Shown one piece after another: positions 1 through 9,692 of a stretch of 64,000 bases of DNA (position 1 is its first letter; each line of letters begins with the position of its first letter). The notes under the pieces were generated by a model. The model ran no database searches and was not told the DNA's origin. It saw nothing but the letters and a program-made list of their open reading frames with translations. Source of the DNA: Synechococcus sp. BIOS-E4-1 (GTDB lineage: Bacteria > Cyanobacteriota > Cyanobacteriia > PCC-6307 > Cyanobiaceae); NCBI RefSeq assembly GCF_014279995.1, contig NZ_CP047935.1, positions 62,001 to 126,000 of the forward strand, in the 5' to 3' direction. A program made the position numbers and the translations under genes.

Positions 1-1091
1 AACTGCTTGACCAGGGCATCCCTCGGTTCGGTGAGGATGGATTCAAGAGCGTGTTTGTCCAGCGGATCCAGGACAGCGCTCACGGGCATGCGACCGATGA
101 ATTCGGGGATCAGCCCGTACTTCACCAGATCATCCGGTTCGAGGTGACGCAGCACTTGTGAAGCCTGAAGATCGCGCGTGGCCTTGCCGCGACCGCGGCT
201 GTCGCTGGGCACGAAGCCAATGGCGTTCCGACCCATGCGTTTCTGCACCACATCGTCCAATCCCACGAAGGCACCACCACAGATGAACAGGATCTGGCTG
301 GTGTCGATCTGGATGCAGTCCTGATAGGGATGCTTGCGGCCGCCCTGGGGCGGAACGTTGGCCACAGTGCCTTCAAGCATCTTGAGCAGAGCCTGCTGCA
401 CTCCCTCACCGGAAACATCCCTGGTGATCGATGGGTTTTCGCTCTTACGGGCGATCTTGTCGATCTCGTCGATGTAGATGATCCCCCGTTGGGCGAGATC
501 CACATCCATGTCGGCCTTCTGGAGCAGCCGCAGCAGGATGTTCTCCACGTCTTCACCGACGTAGCCCGCTTCCGTGAGGGTGGTGGCGTCGGCCACGGCG
601 AAGGGCACATCCAGCATCTCCGCGAGGGTTTGGGCAAGCAGCGTCTTGCCACAGCCCGTTGGGCCGATCAGAAGAATGTTGGATTTGTGCAGCCTGGTGG
701 CGGTCTGTTCAGTCTCCCCTTTGCCGTCTCCCTGCCAGGCCAGGCGCTTGTAGTGGTTGTAAACCGCCACCGACATGACTTTCTTGGCAGCGTCCTGTCC
801 CACGACCTGCTGGTCCAGGAAACCCTTGATCTCCTGTGGTTTGGGAATGGAGGCGAGGGTCGGCGCAGGCTTGGAGGTCTTGCGGGGCTGGTTTGAGCCG
901 CTCTTCCTGGTCGGCTCATTGCCCTGCCGGCTACCACCCTGAGCATCGATCAGCTCCTCATCCAGGATCTCGTTGCAGAGATCGATGCACTCATCACAGA
1001 TGTAGACGCCAGGGCCTGCAATCAGCTTGCGCACTTGCTCCTGGGACTTTCCGCAGAAGGAGCACTTCAGATGGGCGTCGAACTTGGCCAT
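1..1091 (-). CDS. clpX: ClpX, ATPase subunit of Clp protease (C-terminus cut by window edge)
   Basis: AAA+ unfoldase that recognises substrates and feeds them to the ClpP peptidase in the cytoplasm. The reading frame begins with [10 protein letters not shown] and stays open to the window edge, showing about 363 of the usual ~450 residues. The N-terminal C4 zinc-binding domain is complete (C10, C13, C32, C35), followed by an acidic/polar linker. Next come the motif [12 protein letters not shown] and a Walker A loop GPTGCGKT. The last visible residues, [11 protein letters not shown], match the ClpX large domain. It lies 88 bp downstream of clpP on the same strand, so tig-clpP-clpX form a likely operon. 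The ATG at 1091 is the first in frame and gives the standard ClpX N-terminus. Confidence 0.97.
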   Translation of the reverse strand, partial: MAKFDAHLKCSFCGKSQEQVRKLIAGPGVYICDECIDLCNEILDEELIDAQGGSRQGNEPTRKSGSNQPRKTSKPAPTLASIPKPQEIKGFLDQQVVGQDAAKKVMSVAVYNHYKRLAWQGDGKGETEQTATRLHKSNILLIGPTGCGKTLLAQTLAEMLDVPFAVADATTLTEAGYVGEDVENILLRLLQKADMDVDLAQRGIIYIDEIDKIARKSENPSITRDVSGEGVQQALLKMLEGTVANVPPQGGRKHPYQDCIQIDTSQILFICGGAFVGLDDVVQKRMGRNAIGFVPSDSRGRGKATRDLQASQVLRHLEPDDLVKYGLIPEFIGRMPVSAVLDPLDKHALESILTEPRDALVKQ

Positions 1092-1179
1092 CGGGCGCTT
1101 CGCAGGTCAGTCGGAACACAGAGCTGGATCGAATGGAACTCGGCCCAGGTACTGAGGATCGCGACAGAACGGGCTGATG

Positions 1180-1869
1180 TCAGCCCTCCGTAACGATTTC
1201 TCCGTCTCCGAAACTGTCCACGACGCGATCAATCAGGCCGTAAGTGACGGCTTCGGCGGGAGACATGAAGTTGTCACGGTCCGTGTCTTCAGCGATCTTC
1301 TCCAGTGGCTGTCCGGTGTGATCGGCCATGAGACCGTTGAGGGTTTGCTTGAGGAACAGGATCTCCTTGGCCTGGATTTCAATATCCACTGCTTGCCCCT
1401 GAGCACCACCAAGGGGTTGGTGGATCATGATTCGAGCATTGGGAAGCGCCAGTCGCTTGCCTTTGGCACCTCCGGACAGCAGGAAGGCTCCCATGGAAGC
1501 TGCCAGGCCGTAGCAGATGGTGACAATGTCAGGCGCCACTTGCTGCATGGTGTCGTAAATCGCCAGGCCGGCAGTCACAGAGCCGCCTGGGGAATTGATG
1601 TAGATCTGAATGTCCTTCTCGGGATCCTCCGCTTCCAGGAACAGCAGCTGAGCCACCAGGGCGTCCGCCACCTGATCGTCCACACCGGTGCCTAAGAAGA
1701 TGATCCGCTCGCGCAGCAATCTGGAATAGATGTCGAAGGCACGGTCACCTCGACCGGACTGCTCAACCACTGTCGGCAGCACGCCAGGAGCTGCCTGAGG
1801 ATGCTGCGAGACAGGCTGAATCCCCCGCCAGCGGTTCTGAATCGGATGGTGAATGCGGTCGTCGATCAC
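1180..1869 (-). CDS. clpP: ClpP, proteolytic subunit of Clp protease
   Basis: Serine peptidase that forms the barrel of the Clp protease. The catalytic serine lies in GLAASMGAF, the catalytic histidine in MIHQPLGG and the oxyanion region in INSPGGSV; the core is full length. It sits between tig and clpX on the same strand. The start is uncertain. An in-frame TTG at 1896 lies only about 15 bp past the tig stop. A GTG at 1869 gives [14 protein letters not shown], and another GTG at 1782 leaves only the conserved [20 protein letters not shown] region. I chose 1869 because that extension resembles those of picocyanobacterial ClpP2-type paralogues; no clear ribosome binding site settles it. Confidence 0.95.
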   Translation of the reverse strand: MIDDRIHHPIQNRWRGIQPVSQHPQAAPGVLPTVVEQSGRGDRAFDIYSRLLRERIIFLGTGVDDQVADALVAQLLFLEAEDPEKDIQIYINSPGGSVTAGLAIYDTMQQVAPDIVTICYGLAASMGAFLLSGGAKGKRLALPNARIMIHQPLGGAQGQAVDIEIQAKEILFLKQTLNGLMADHTGQPLEKIAEDTDRDNFMSPAEAVTYGLIDRVVDSFGDGEIVTEG

Positions 1870-1910
1870 TCGGCGGCTAGCGGGCTTTGCAAGCAATCTA
1901 TGGCTGCAGA

Positions 1911-3356
1911 TCAGGCTTCGGCGCCATCACTGTCCTTCTTGGCGCTTTTTGCTTTGGTTGTTTTTTTCTTTGCAGCGGGTTTGTCGCTCTTGGCTGCGGC
2001 CTTCCTGGCTGATCCCTTGTCTTCTTTCTCAGAGTCTTCCGGAGCTTTGTCGGTGATGGTGCTGTTCTCTTCCAGCCAGCCCAGAAGCTTCTCTTGAAGC
2101 AGATCATCAAGCACAGCCTGACGAAGGCGCTCGGGGTCGATGTCGCGCTCGCCGGAAAGCTGTTGCTTCACATCCTCGAGTTTGGCCTCAAGCTCGCTGT
2201 CCTCGACAGTGAGCTTTTCACTCTCTGCCAGGGCTGTTAAAGCAAGGCTTCGGCGCAGGCGCTCCTCAGCTTCAGGGCGTGAGGAGTCCATCAGGTTGCG
2301 GACCAGTTCGGGAGTGAACAGCGATTTCACATCCATTCCCTGCTGGGCAAATTGTCCAGCGGTCTGTTCCACCAGATTGCGAACCTCCTGTTGGATCAGG
2401 CTTTCGGGAAGTTCGACTTCCAGTTGTTCCACCAGAGCGGCCAGCAGAGCGTCGTGGCGGTTGCTGCGTGCGCGGCGTTCGGCGTCATCCTTGAGACGTT
2501 GTTCAAGGTCGCTGCGCAGATCCGCCAGGGACTCCTGCTCGCTGGCCTGCTTCGCGAACTCATCGTTCAGTTCAGGCAGCTCGCGAGTCTTGAGGTCTTT
2601 CAGTTCGATGTCAAAGCTGGCCTTGCGTCCGCGTGCATCTTCCTTGGGATAGTCCTCAGGGAATGTGCAGTCCACCGTCTTGCTGTCTCCGACTGCCATG
2701 CCCACCACACCTTCAATGAAGCCTGGGATCATGCGCCCATGCTCGAGATCGACATCCATGGAATCGGCGCTGCCGCCCTCGATCTCACTGCCGTCATCGC
2801 TGTAGATGCCCTTAAAGCCCACAACAGCGATATCTCCCTTCTCCGCCTTGCGTCCTTCAACGGGAACCACGGTGGCCAGCTGGCGGCGTGAGTCCTCCAG
2901 CATTTCGTCCACGCGCGCCGGGTCGTAGCTGACGTTTTCGGCCTCGGCCTTCAGCCCCTTCGTGCTCTTCAGCTTCGGTGTTGGGGCGACGTCGGTTTCC
3001 AACGTCAGAGTGAGGCCTTCTCCAGGCTTGAAGCTCTCGAGCAGTTCATCGAAGCCGCCGCTCAGTTCGGGCTGGCCGAGAGCTTCAATCGTTTCCTGTT
3101 CGAGGGCATCACGCCAAACGCTGTCAACAAGTGTTTCCAGTGCTGTAGCGCGGATCCGCAGAGCACCCAGCTGCTGCAACAGAACGGTGCGGGGAACTTT
3201 GCCCTTGCGAAAGCCCGGCAGATTGACACTGCGGCTCAGCCGCTTGATTGCTTCCTCGTAACTGGCCTCACAGCGTTCTGCAGGAACAGCGACCTCCACT
3301 GCCAGTCGGCTACCGGGACGGGAGGAGGTGGAAACCTTCAGGCTGGCGGCACTCAT
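1911..3356 (-). CDS. tig: Trigger factor, ribosome-associated chaperone
   Basis: Ribosome-bound chaperone and peptidyl-prolyl isomerase acting on nascent chains. The 481-residue protein has the ribosome-docking signature [11 protein letters not shown] near residue 50. An FKBP-like domain follows at about 160-250 ([12 protein letters not shown], then FPEDYP). The rest is a long helical substrate-binding region. The last ~45 residues are a low-complexity tail rich in Lys, Ala and Ser ([14 protein letters not shown]), longer than in E. coli trigger factor. It is the first gene of the tig-clpP-clpX run. The ATG at 3356 is the natural start, with 166 bp to the divergent asd gene, which should hold both promoters. 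Confidence 0.97.
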   Translation of the reverse strand: MSAASLKVSTSSRPGSRLAVEVAVPAERCEASYEEAIKRLSRSVNLPGFRKGKVPRTVLLQQLGALRIRATALETLVDSVWRDALEQETIEALGQPELSGGFDELLESFKPGEGLTLTLETDVAPTPKLKSTKGLKAEAENVSYDPARVDEMLEDSRRQLATVVPVEGRKAEKGDIAVVGFKGIYSDDGSEIEGGSADSMDVDLEHGRMIPGFIEGVVGMAVGDSKTVDCTFPEDYPKEDARGRKASFDIELKDLKTRELPELNDEFAKQASEQESLADLRSDLEQRLKDDAERRARSNRHDALLAALVEQLEVELPESLIQQEVRNLVEQTAGQFAQQGMDVKSLFTPELVRNLMDSSRPEAEERLRRSLALTALAESEKLTVEDSELEAKLEDVKQQLSGERDIDPERLRQAVLDDLLQEKLLGWLEENSTITDKAPEDSEKEDKGSARKAAAKSDKPAAKKKTTKAKSAKKDSDGAEA

Positions 3357-3522
3357 CGGCTGGGTCGCAGGTACAAGCAGCCCAACACATTAATTAAGTG
3401 CCTGACCATCACCCCCGCGTAAGCTGCTTTGTAGGAAAAGCCACACCCTGTCTTCAAGTGTTCAGGGTTGTTGCAGCCGGTGGTTGCACCACCTGCCCGT
3501 CTGTATCTGAGTCCCCGTCCGT

Positions 3523-4554
3523 TTGACCCCCGTTAACCAGTTACCGAATCGACCTCTGACGGTGGCCGTCCTCGGTGCCAGTGGTGCGGTGGGGCAGGAG
3601 TTGCTTCAGCTGCTTCAGGAGCGCAATTTCCCAGTGGCCGAGCTGCGTCTGCTGGCCTCGGCCCGTTCAGCAGGGCAGGTCTGTCAATGGAACGGACAGA
3701 CGATCACGGTTCAGGAAGTCTCTGAGTCCTCCTTCCAGGGAGTTGATCTGGTGCTGGCATCCGCTGGCGGTTCGGTGTCGCGCCAATGGCGAGAAGCGAT
3801 TGTTTCCGCAGGTGCCGTGATGGTGGATAACTCCAGTGCCTTCCGCATGGAAGACGGCGTGCCCCTGGTGGTTCCTGAGGTGAATCCGGAGGCTGCTGCT
3901 GAGCACAAGGGGGTGATCGCCAACCCCAACTGCACCACGATCATCCTCACGCTGGCTCTGGCCCCTCTTGCTGCCAAGCGTCCGATGCACAGGGTTGTCG
4001 TGAGCACCTATCAGTCAGCCAGTGGTGCCGGTGCCCGGGCCATGGAGGAACTGAAGGATCTCTCCCGGGTTGTGCTCGATGGCGGCACCCCCAAAAGTGA
4101 GGTGCTTCCCCACTCGCTGGCCTTCAACCTTTTTCTGCACAACTCACCACTGCAGTCCAACAGTTACTGCGAAGAGGAAATGAAGATGGTCCATGAAACC
4201 CGCAAGATCATGGGTTTGCCACAGCTTCGGTTCACGGCAACCTGTGTGCGGGTGCCGGTCCTTCGTGCCCATTCAGAAGCGGTCAATGTGGAATTCACAG
4301 AGCCCTTTTCCGTGACTGAAGCCAGGGAGCTGCTCGCTGCTGCGCCGGGTGTGGAACTGCTTGAAGACCCTGCCAGCAATCGTTTTCCCATGCCTACGGA
4401 CGTGACTGGTCGTGATCCCGTTGTTGTGGGGAGGATCCGACAGGACATCAGTGAAGAAAAAGCACTCGAATTCTGGCTTTGTGGAGATCAGATCCGTAAA
4501 GGTGCGGCCCTCAACGCCATTCAGATCGCCGAATTGCTGTTGCCCGCCGCCTGA
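3523..4554 (+). CDS. asd: Aspartate-semialdehyde dehydrogenase
   Basis: Makes L-aspartate semialdehyde from aspartyl phosphate with NADPH, the branch point to lysine/diaminopimelate, threonine and methionine. The N-terminal nucleotide-binding loop is [11 protein letters not shown]. The catalytic cysteine is C137 in NPNCTT, and the substrate-binding region [10 protein letters not shown] is present. At 343 residues it has the normal family length. The proposed start is TTG at 3523 ([12 protein letters not shown]); no ATG is available before the nucleotide-binding loop. dapA starts 5 bp after its stop, so the two are surely cotranscribed and perform consecutive lysine-pathway steps. The lysC gene for the preceding step is about 8 kb away on the other strand. 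Confidence 0.96.
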   Translation: MTPVNQLPNRPLTVAVLGASGAVGQELLQLLQERNFPVAELRLLASARSAGQVCQWNGQTITVQEVSESSFQGVDLVLASAGGSVSRQWREAIVSAGAVMVDNSSAFRMEDGVPLVVPEVNPEAAAEHKGVIANPNCTTIILTLALAPLAAKRPMHRVVVSTYQSASGAGARAMEELKDLSRVVLDGGTPKSEVLPHSLAFNLFLHNSPLQSNSYCEEEMKMVHETRKIMGLPQLRFTATCVRVPVLRAHSEAVNVEFTEPFSVTEARELLAAAPGVELLEDPASNRFPMPTDVTGRDPVVVGRIRQDISEEKALEFWLCGDQIRKGAALNAIQIAELLLPAA

Positions 4555-4559
4555 ACGTT

Positions 4560-5468
4560 ATGAGTACCGCTGCAGAACTCTCCCCAACTCCTTTCGGTCG
4601 TTTGGTGACGGCCATGGTCACCCCCTTCGATGCAGAAGGCGGCGTGGATCTGGCGCTCGCAGGTCGTCTGGCCCGTCACCTGGTGAATGAGGGTTCGGAA
4701 GGTCTCGTGGTGTGTGGAACCACCGGAGAGTCCCCCACGCTCAGCTGGAGCGAGCAACTGAAGATGTTCGAGGCCGTGCGGCAGGCCGTTGGTCCCGGTG
4801 TGCATGTGCTGGCAGGAACCGGCAGTAATTGCACCCGCGAAGCGGTTGAGGCCACCCGCGAGGCTGCGGCAGCCGGTGCTGATGGTGCTCTAGTGGTGGT
4901 GCCCTACTACAACAAACCCCCTCAGGACGGGATGGAAGCCCATTTCCGCGCCATCGCTGAGGCTGCTGATGACCTGCCGCTGATGCTTTACAACATTCCC
5001 GGCAGGACAGGTTGCAGCATGCAACCGGACTCAGTTGCCAGGCTGATGAATTGCGCCAATGTAGTGAGCTTCAAGGCCGCCAGTGGAACCACCGAAGAAG
5101 TGTCCCAGTTACGACAGGCCTGTGGTCACCGCCTGGCGATCTACAGCGGTGATGATGGCCTCACACTGCCGATGCTGTCTGTGGGCGCTGTGGGTGTCGT
5201 GAGTGTGGCCAGCCATGTGGTGGGGCGTCGACTGCGCAACATGATTGAGGCTTATCTGGCTGGTCAGAACGCAGTCGCTCTTTCACATCACGAGCAGTTA
5301 CTGCCGTTGTTCAAGGCCCTTTTCGCCACTACCAACCCCATTCCGGTCAAAGCCGCTCTCGAGTTGAGTGGTTGGCCGGTGGGTGCTCCCCGACTTCCCC
5401 TCGTTCCGCTGGAGCCTGCCATGCGCGCTGCCCTCTCCGAAGCCCTTGATGCCCTGCGTCAGACCTGA
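4560..5468 (+). CDS. dapA: 4-hydroxy-tetrahydrodipicolinate synthase
   Basis: Condenses pyruvate with aspartate semialdehyde, the first committed step to diaminopimelate and lysine. It is a TIM-barrel aldolase of 302 residues. The Schiff-base lysine is K172 in VSFKAASG and the catalytic tyrosine is Y144 in LYNIPGRTG. The motif [12 protein letters not shown] binds the substrate carboxylate. It follows asd with a 5-bp gap and precedes the RNase J gene by 68 bp on the same strand, a gene order that I recall from other cyanobacteria and Gram-positive bacteria. Confidence 0.97.
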   Translation: MSTAAELSPTPFGRLVTAMVTPFDAEGGVDLALAGRLARHLVNEGSEGLVVCGTTGESPTLSWSEQLKMFEAVRQAVGPGVHVLAGTGSNCTREAVEATREAAAAGADGALVVVPYYNKPPQDGMEAHFRAIAEAADDLPLMLYNIPGRTGCSMQPDSVARLMNCANVVSFKAASGTTEEVSQLRQACGHRLAIYSGDDGLTLPMLSVGAVGVVSVASHVVGRRLRNMIEAYLAGQNAVALSHHEQLLPLFKALFATTNPIPVKAALELSGWPVGAPRLPLVPLEPAMRAALSEALDALRQT

Positions 5469-5536
5469 CGCCAAGGCTGTTGACCAGCGCTGAAGTGCGC
5501 CTCCCTGATTGATTTTCTCCATACCCAAGCGATCCC

Positions 5537-7597
5537 ATGACCGTCACAACTGCCCAGACCAAGCAACCAACCCTGAGAGTGATCCCTCTCGGAGGACTGC
5601 ATGAAATCGGCAAGAACACCTGCGTTTTTGAATACGGCGATGACCTGATGCTGGTTGATGCCGGCCTCGCCTTCCCCAGCGATGGCATGCACGGCGTGAA
5701 CGTCGTTCTGCCTGATACCAGCTTCCTGCGCGAGAACCAGAAGCGTATCCGCGGCATGATCGTCACCCATGGTCATGAAGACCACATCGGCGGGATCGCC
5801 CACCATCTCAAGCACTTCAATATTCCGGTGATCTACGGGCCTCGACTGGCTCTTTCGATGCTCACCGGAAAGATGGATGAAGCCGGCGTCGCCGATCGCA
5901 CCACCCTGCAGACCGTCGGACCTCGCGACGTGGTGAAGGTGGGTCAGCACTTCTCAGTGGAGTTCATCCGCAACACCCACTCGATGGCCGACAGCTTTTC
6001 GCTGGCCATCTCCACGCCTGTCGGAACGATCATTTTCACAGGCGACTTCAAGTTCGATCACACCCCTGTTGACGGCGAGCACTTCGATCTGGCCCGTCTA
6101 GCTCACCATGGCGACAGGGGAGTTCTCTGTTTGTTCAGCGATTCCACCAATGCTGAGGTGCCGGGTTTCTGTCCTCCCGAGCGGTCTGTGTTCTCCAACC
6201 TTGACCGTCACATCGCCGAGGCCGATGGGCGAGTGATCGTCACCACCTTTGCCAGTTCAATCCATCGTGTGTCGATGATCCTTGAGCTCGCCCTCAAGAA
6301 CGGGCGCAAGGTTGGCTTGCTGGGACGCTCCATGCTCAACGTGATCGCCAAGGCCCGTGAACTGGGTTACATGCGTGCGCCTGATGAACTGTTTGTGCCG
6401 ATCAAGCAGATCAACAATGTCTCCGATCGCGAGACCCTGCTGCTGATGACCGGCAGTCAGGGTGAGCCTTTGGCAGCGCTGAGCCGTATCTCCCGTGGTG
6501 AACACCCGCAGGTGAGAGTCAAGAGCTCCGACACGATCATCTTCTCGGCGAGTCCGATTCCCGGAAACACCATTTCCGTGGTGAACACGATCGATCGGCT
6601 GATGATGCTGGGAGCCAAGGTGGTGTACGGCAAAGGCGAAGGTATCCATGTCTCTGGCCACGGCTTCCAGGAGGACCAGAAGCTGATGCTGGCGCTCACT
6701 CGTCCGAAATTTTTCGTGCCCGTGCACGGTGAGCACCGCATGCTGGTGCGTCATGCCAGGACCGGTCATTCCATGGGCGTTCCCGAGAACAACACGCTGA
6801 TTATTGATAACGGCGATGTTGTTGAGCTCACCGCTGATTCCATCACCAAGTCGGACCCGGTGAAGGCTGGTATCGAGCTGCTCGATCAGTCACGGAACGG
6901 CATTGTTGACGCTCGCGTGCTCAAGGAGCGTCAGCAACTGGCGGAAGACGGCATCGTCACGATCCTGGCTGCAATCAGCACCGACGGCGCCATGGTGGCC
7001 CCGCCTCGCGTGAATCTTCGCGGTGTCGTCACCACTGCCGACGCCCGCAAGATGTCGCTGTGGACTGAACGCGAAATCAAGTGGGTGCTCGAGAATCGCT
7101 GGAAGCAGCTGACCCGCAACACCGGTGGCAAAGCCCCTGATGTGGACTGGATGGGTGTACAGCGGGAAGTGGAGGTCGGCCTCAGCCGCCGAATGCGCCG
7201 TGAACTTCAGGTGGAGCCCTTGATTCTCTGTCTGGTACAGCCCGCACCGGCAGGAACACCTGTGTACAAGGGTCGAGCGGACTCCGAGCCCGATGATCGC
7301 CCGGCGCCGCGTGGACGTGGTGGTCGCCATGGTGGTGGTCATGGAGCTGGTCGCCACGGTGGAGGTCGTGACGGTGGTGGTCGAGATCGCAACCGGGAAG
7401 CCACGCCAGCGCGGGTGATCACGACAGCTCGCTCAGCTGCTGTTGAGGCCAAGTCGGCTGCAGCGAAGCAACCTGTGGTTGCAGCTTCCAAAGCCCCTGA
7501 GCCAGCCAAGGTGCCTGCGCCCGCCGCTCCAGCCCCAGCAGTCGATCAGGACATGCCCGCTGGCCGCACCCGTCGTCGCCGCTCAGCGGCTGCGTAA
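5537..7597 (+). CDS. rnj: Ribonuclease J
   Basis: Metallo-beta-lactamase ribonuclease with endonuclease and 5' exonuclease activity in RNA maturation and decay. The zinc motif THGHEDHIGG is near residue 75, with a beta-CASP domain (TGSQGEP, SASPIPGN) and the later VSGHGFQEDQ motif. At 686 residues it is about 130 longer than Bacillus RNase J. The extra C-terminus has a Gly/Arg/His-rich stretch (residues ~590-620), an Ala/Pro/Lys-rich linker, and a terminal basic block GRTRRRRSAA. Such a tail may bind RNA or partner proteins; that is an inference. Its last 15 bp overlap the end of the convergent gene on the minus strand. Confidence 0.95.
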   Translation: MTVTTAQTKQPTLRVIPLGGLHEIGKNTCVFEYGDDLMLVDAGLAFPSDGMHGVNVVLPDTSFLRENQKRIRGMIVTHGHEDHIGGIAHHLKHFNIPVIYGPRLALSMLTGKMDEAGVADRTTLQTVGPRDVVKVGQHFSVEFIRNTHSMADSFSLAISTPVGTIIFTGDFKFDHTPVDGEHFDLARLAHHGDRGVLCLFSDSTNAEVPGFCPPERSVFSNLDRHIAEADGRVIVTTFASSIHRVSMILELALKNGRKVGLLGRSMLNVIAKARELGYMRAPDELFVPIKQINNVSDRETLLLMTGSQGEPLAALSRISRGEHPQVRVKSSDTIIFSASPIPGNTISVVNTIDRLMMLGAKVVYGKGEGIHVSGHGFQEDQKLMLALTRPKFFVPVHGEHRMLVRHARTGHSMGVPENNTLIIDNGDVVELTADSITKSDPVKAGIELLDQSRNGIVDARVLKERQQLAEDGIVTILAAISTDGAMVAPPRVNLRGVVTTADARKMSLWTEREIKWVLENRWKQLTRNTGGKAPDVDWMGVQREVEVGLSRRMRRELQVEPLILCLVQPAPAGTPVYKGRADSEPDDRPAPRGRGGRHGGGHGAGRHGGGRDGGGRDRNREATPARVITTARSAAVEAKSAAAKQPVVAASKAPEPAKVPAPAAPAPAVDQDMPAGRTRRRRSAAA

Positions 7598-8593
7598 GGC
7601 TGTTCGCAGCCACGACCAACGGCTTTTGGGCTGGTCGCCCACCGAGCTTTTCTTGGTGGGCTCCACCAGTGCCGTATCTGGGAGCTTCACCAGCAAATTC
7701 CCCGCTTCTAGCCGTTTGATGAAGGCTTCATTGATCTCCGGATCGGCTTTGGGCTTGGTTGCGATGGGGACGACTTCAATTGTTGTTCCATGGGCGAGCT
7801 CACCGCTGGGTTCAGATTCGCAGTCAGGTTCAGGTTCCAGTTCAGTGATGGACTGAGCTTCCGCTTCGGGCTCAGGCTCAGCCAGAGCGTTGATCTGGTT
7901 GGAGGGTGTTTGGTCAAGAATGCTGTCTGATGGCTCGTCGTTGATCACAGTGCTGATCTCGGTGATCGTGGATGTTGTCTCAGGCTCAGGCTCAGGTTCA
8001 GGTTCCAGTTCAGTGATGGGCTGAGCTTCCGCTTCGGGCTCAGGCTCAGCCAGAGCGTTGATCTGGTTGGAGGGTGTTTGGTCGTGGCTGTCCACGATTT
8101 GCTCGTCCTTGAGCCAGGGCATCGCGGTTGCGATCACCGTCGGCTGCAGAGAGTCCTCCTCGGCGGATGCCGCGCTGAGAAAGGGGTCAGCGATCAAGGC
8201 CAGCGAGCCTGTTGTTTGTGCAGGCTGCGTGCATTGATCCTCACCTTGATCAATCACCTGCTCCGATCCGGTCACCAACTCCGGCGTGCCACGGGTCCGT
8301 TCAAGGCCTTGTTCCGCCAGTTCCCGCAATGTGTCTTGGGGGTTGCTGGCCAGTACCAGTTGGTAAAACTTCCGAGCTTGAGCAGGCTCCTGAAAGCCAT
8401 ACAGGTCAATGTGACCTGCCAGCAGAGCCACGAAGGCTCGCCATGCCAGAACCGCATCCCGTTCAGCACCCTCTTCCGGTATTGGTTCCAGCTGACTGAG
8501 CAGTTCAAGGGTGATCGATTGCGCAGCCTCGAAATCACCAGCGCCATAGGCTTTTTCAGCGGCGAGGTACTTGCTTTGGAAGTCGCCGTCCAA
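7583..8593 (-). CDS. Acidic TPR-like protein with internal Glu/Pro repeat, function unknown
   Basis: I do not recognise a specific function. The first ~110 residues are helical and alanine/leucine-rich and resemble tetratricopeptide repeats (AAEKAYGAGDFEAAQ, QARKFYQLVLASNPQD). The middle is strongly acidic, with two near-identical blocks containing QTPSNQINALAEPEPEAEAQ and TELEPEPE, and the C-terminus is basic (SRWSWLRTALRSR). The start is TTG at 8593, 6 bp after the tilS stop, suggesting coupling to tilS. The 3' end overlaps rnj by 15 bp tail to tail. The length probably varies between relatives because of the repeat. It may be a lineage-specific protein; being cotranscribed with tilS does not by itself indicate a role in tRNA work. 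Confidence 0.75.
   Translation of the reverse strand: MDGDFQSKYLAAEKAYGAGDFEAAQSITLELLSQLEPIPEEGAERDAVLAWRAFVALLAGHIDLYGFQEPAQARKFYQLVLASNPQDTLRELAEQGLERTRGTPELVTGSEQVIDQGEDQCTQPAQTTGSLALIADPFLSAASAEEDSLQPTVIATAMPWLKDEQIVDSHDQTPSNQINALAEPEPEAEAQPITELEPEPEPEPETTSTITEISTVINDEPSDSILDQTPSNQINALAEPEPEAEAQSITELEPEPDCESEPSGELAHGTTIEVVPIATKPKADPEINEAFIKRLEAGNLLVKLPDTALVEPTKKSSVGDQPKSRWSWLRTALRSR
7825..8083. repeat. Pair of 91-bp direct repeats inside the acidic protein gene
   Basis: Positions 7825-7915 and 7993-8083 are identical except for one base (gactgag versus ggctgag). They are spaced 168 bp apart, exactly 56 codons, so the frame is kept. The DNA between them (7916-7992) is not part of the repeat. 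The near-perfect identity points to recent duplication or ongoing gene conversion. Confidence 0.95.
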
Positions 8594-8599
8594 TGGGGT

Positions 8600-9619
8600 T
8601 CAGCGGTTGTTCTCCAGTTGTACCCAGTTCCGGCACCAGTGGAGTCGCTTCTGCCCTGCCAGATGGCGCTCGCCGGGCGGTTGGCTGGGACCGATGGCAC
8701 TGCTCAGTTCTTCAAGCTGTCGGGCCGAGAGTGCTGGCATGCCCTGGGCCTGAAGCCATCCGTGCAAAAGCAGTCGTCTTGCCGAATCGGGGAGTTGTTG
8801 TAGGGGCGTTCGCTTCAAGGCACCGTCAGCACCCTTCAGATTCTCCAGACTCATCTTCACCAGTGCGTTCTGGGTGTCCTGCAGCTGGGACACTCGCTCG
8901 CTCAGCTCAGCCATCCGCCTGCTGCAGCCGGGGTGCAGGGCCTCCAGCACCGGTAGGACCTCCTCACGGATGCGGTTGCGATCGAAGCGTGGATCGCTGT
9001 TGCTCGGATCTGTCCAGATCGGCAGTTGCAGGTCCCGGCAGATGGCGGACGTGTCGTCACGGCTGAAATGCAGCAATGGTCGGACCAGTTGAATGTCATC
9101 CTTTGCATCGGCATTCAGGGTCCGCTGCCAACGCATGTTGCCCAGCCCGGCCAGATCCGTTCCTCGGCTGAGTTGTAACAGCAAGGATTCGGCTCGGTCG
9201 CTGGCGGTGTGTGCGGTCACGACCGTGCGGCACGGTTCGCCTGTCTTGTTGAGGTTGAGCTGTTGACAGGCCTGATGCAGCTGGGCGTAACGCCATGCAC
9301 GAGCTTTGGCTTCGCTGCCGGTGGTGCTGAATGTGCTGGTACTGACCAGCAGGGGCAGTTGATGCCTCTGGCACCAGCTGGTCAAATCTGCGGCAATGCG
9401 AGCGGACCTTGGATGCCAGCCATGGTCTCCATGCCAGAGCTGCAGAGTCCAGTGATGTCGACTGGACAGATCCCTCAGCAGCCCCAGCAGAGCCATCGAG
9501 TCCTGACCGCCGGAAATCGCCAGTAAAAGGGTTGCCCCTTTGGGCAACAGCTGGGGATTTTGTAGAAGTTGGCGGTGAAGCCTGTCGTGCCAGTTCAGCC
9601 AAGGCTCGCCGGCTGTCAT
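8600..9619 (-). CDS. tilS: tRNA(Ile)-lysidine synthase
   Basis: Adds lysine to the wobble cytidine of tRNA-Ile(CAU) so that it reads AUA. The PP-loop ATPase motif is LLAISGGQDSMALL near residue 35. The partner motifs HDGHG-like GDHGWHPRSA and TAHTASDRAESLLLQLSRGTDLAGL follow, as does the RNRIREEVLPVL helix. At 339 residues it matches short cyanobacterial TilS, which lacks the long C-terminal domains of the E. coli enzyme. The ATG at 9619 is well placed. The repeat-containing acidic protein follows it after 6 bp. Confidence 0.95.
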   Translation of the reverse strand: MTAGEPWLNWHDRLHRQLLQNPQLLPKGATLLLAISGGQDSMALLGLLRDLSSRHHWTLQLWHGDHGWHPRSARIAADLTSWCQRHQLPLLVSTSTFSTTGSEAKARAWRYAQLHQACQQLNLNKTGEPCRTVVTAHTASDRAESLLLQLSRGTDLAGLGNMRWQRTLNADAKDDIQLVRPLLHFSRDDTSAICRDLQLPIWTDPSNSDPRFDRNRIREEVLPVLEALHPGCSRRMAELSERVSQLQDTQNALVKMSLENLKGADGALKRTPLQQLPDSARRLLLHGWLQAQGMPALSARQLEELSSAIGPSQPPGERHLAGQKRLHWCRNWVQLENNR

Positions 9620-9692
9620 TGCTCTGGTTGGGTGTGGCTTCGATCCTGGCTGTTCATGCGGTGGGAGAATTTATCCATCTGATGTCAGCTTG

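Noticed and set aside
7825-8083. CRISPR-like appearance of the direct repeat pair
   Set aside because: Only two copies of 91 bp inside a coding frame, with no short regular spacers.
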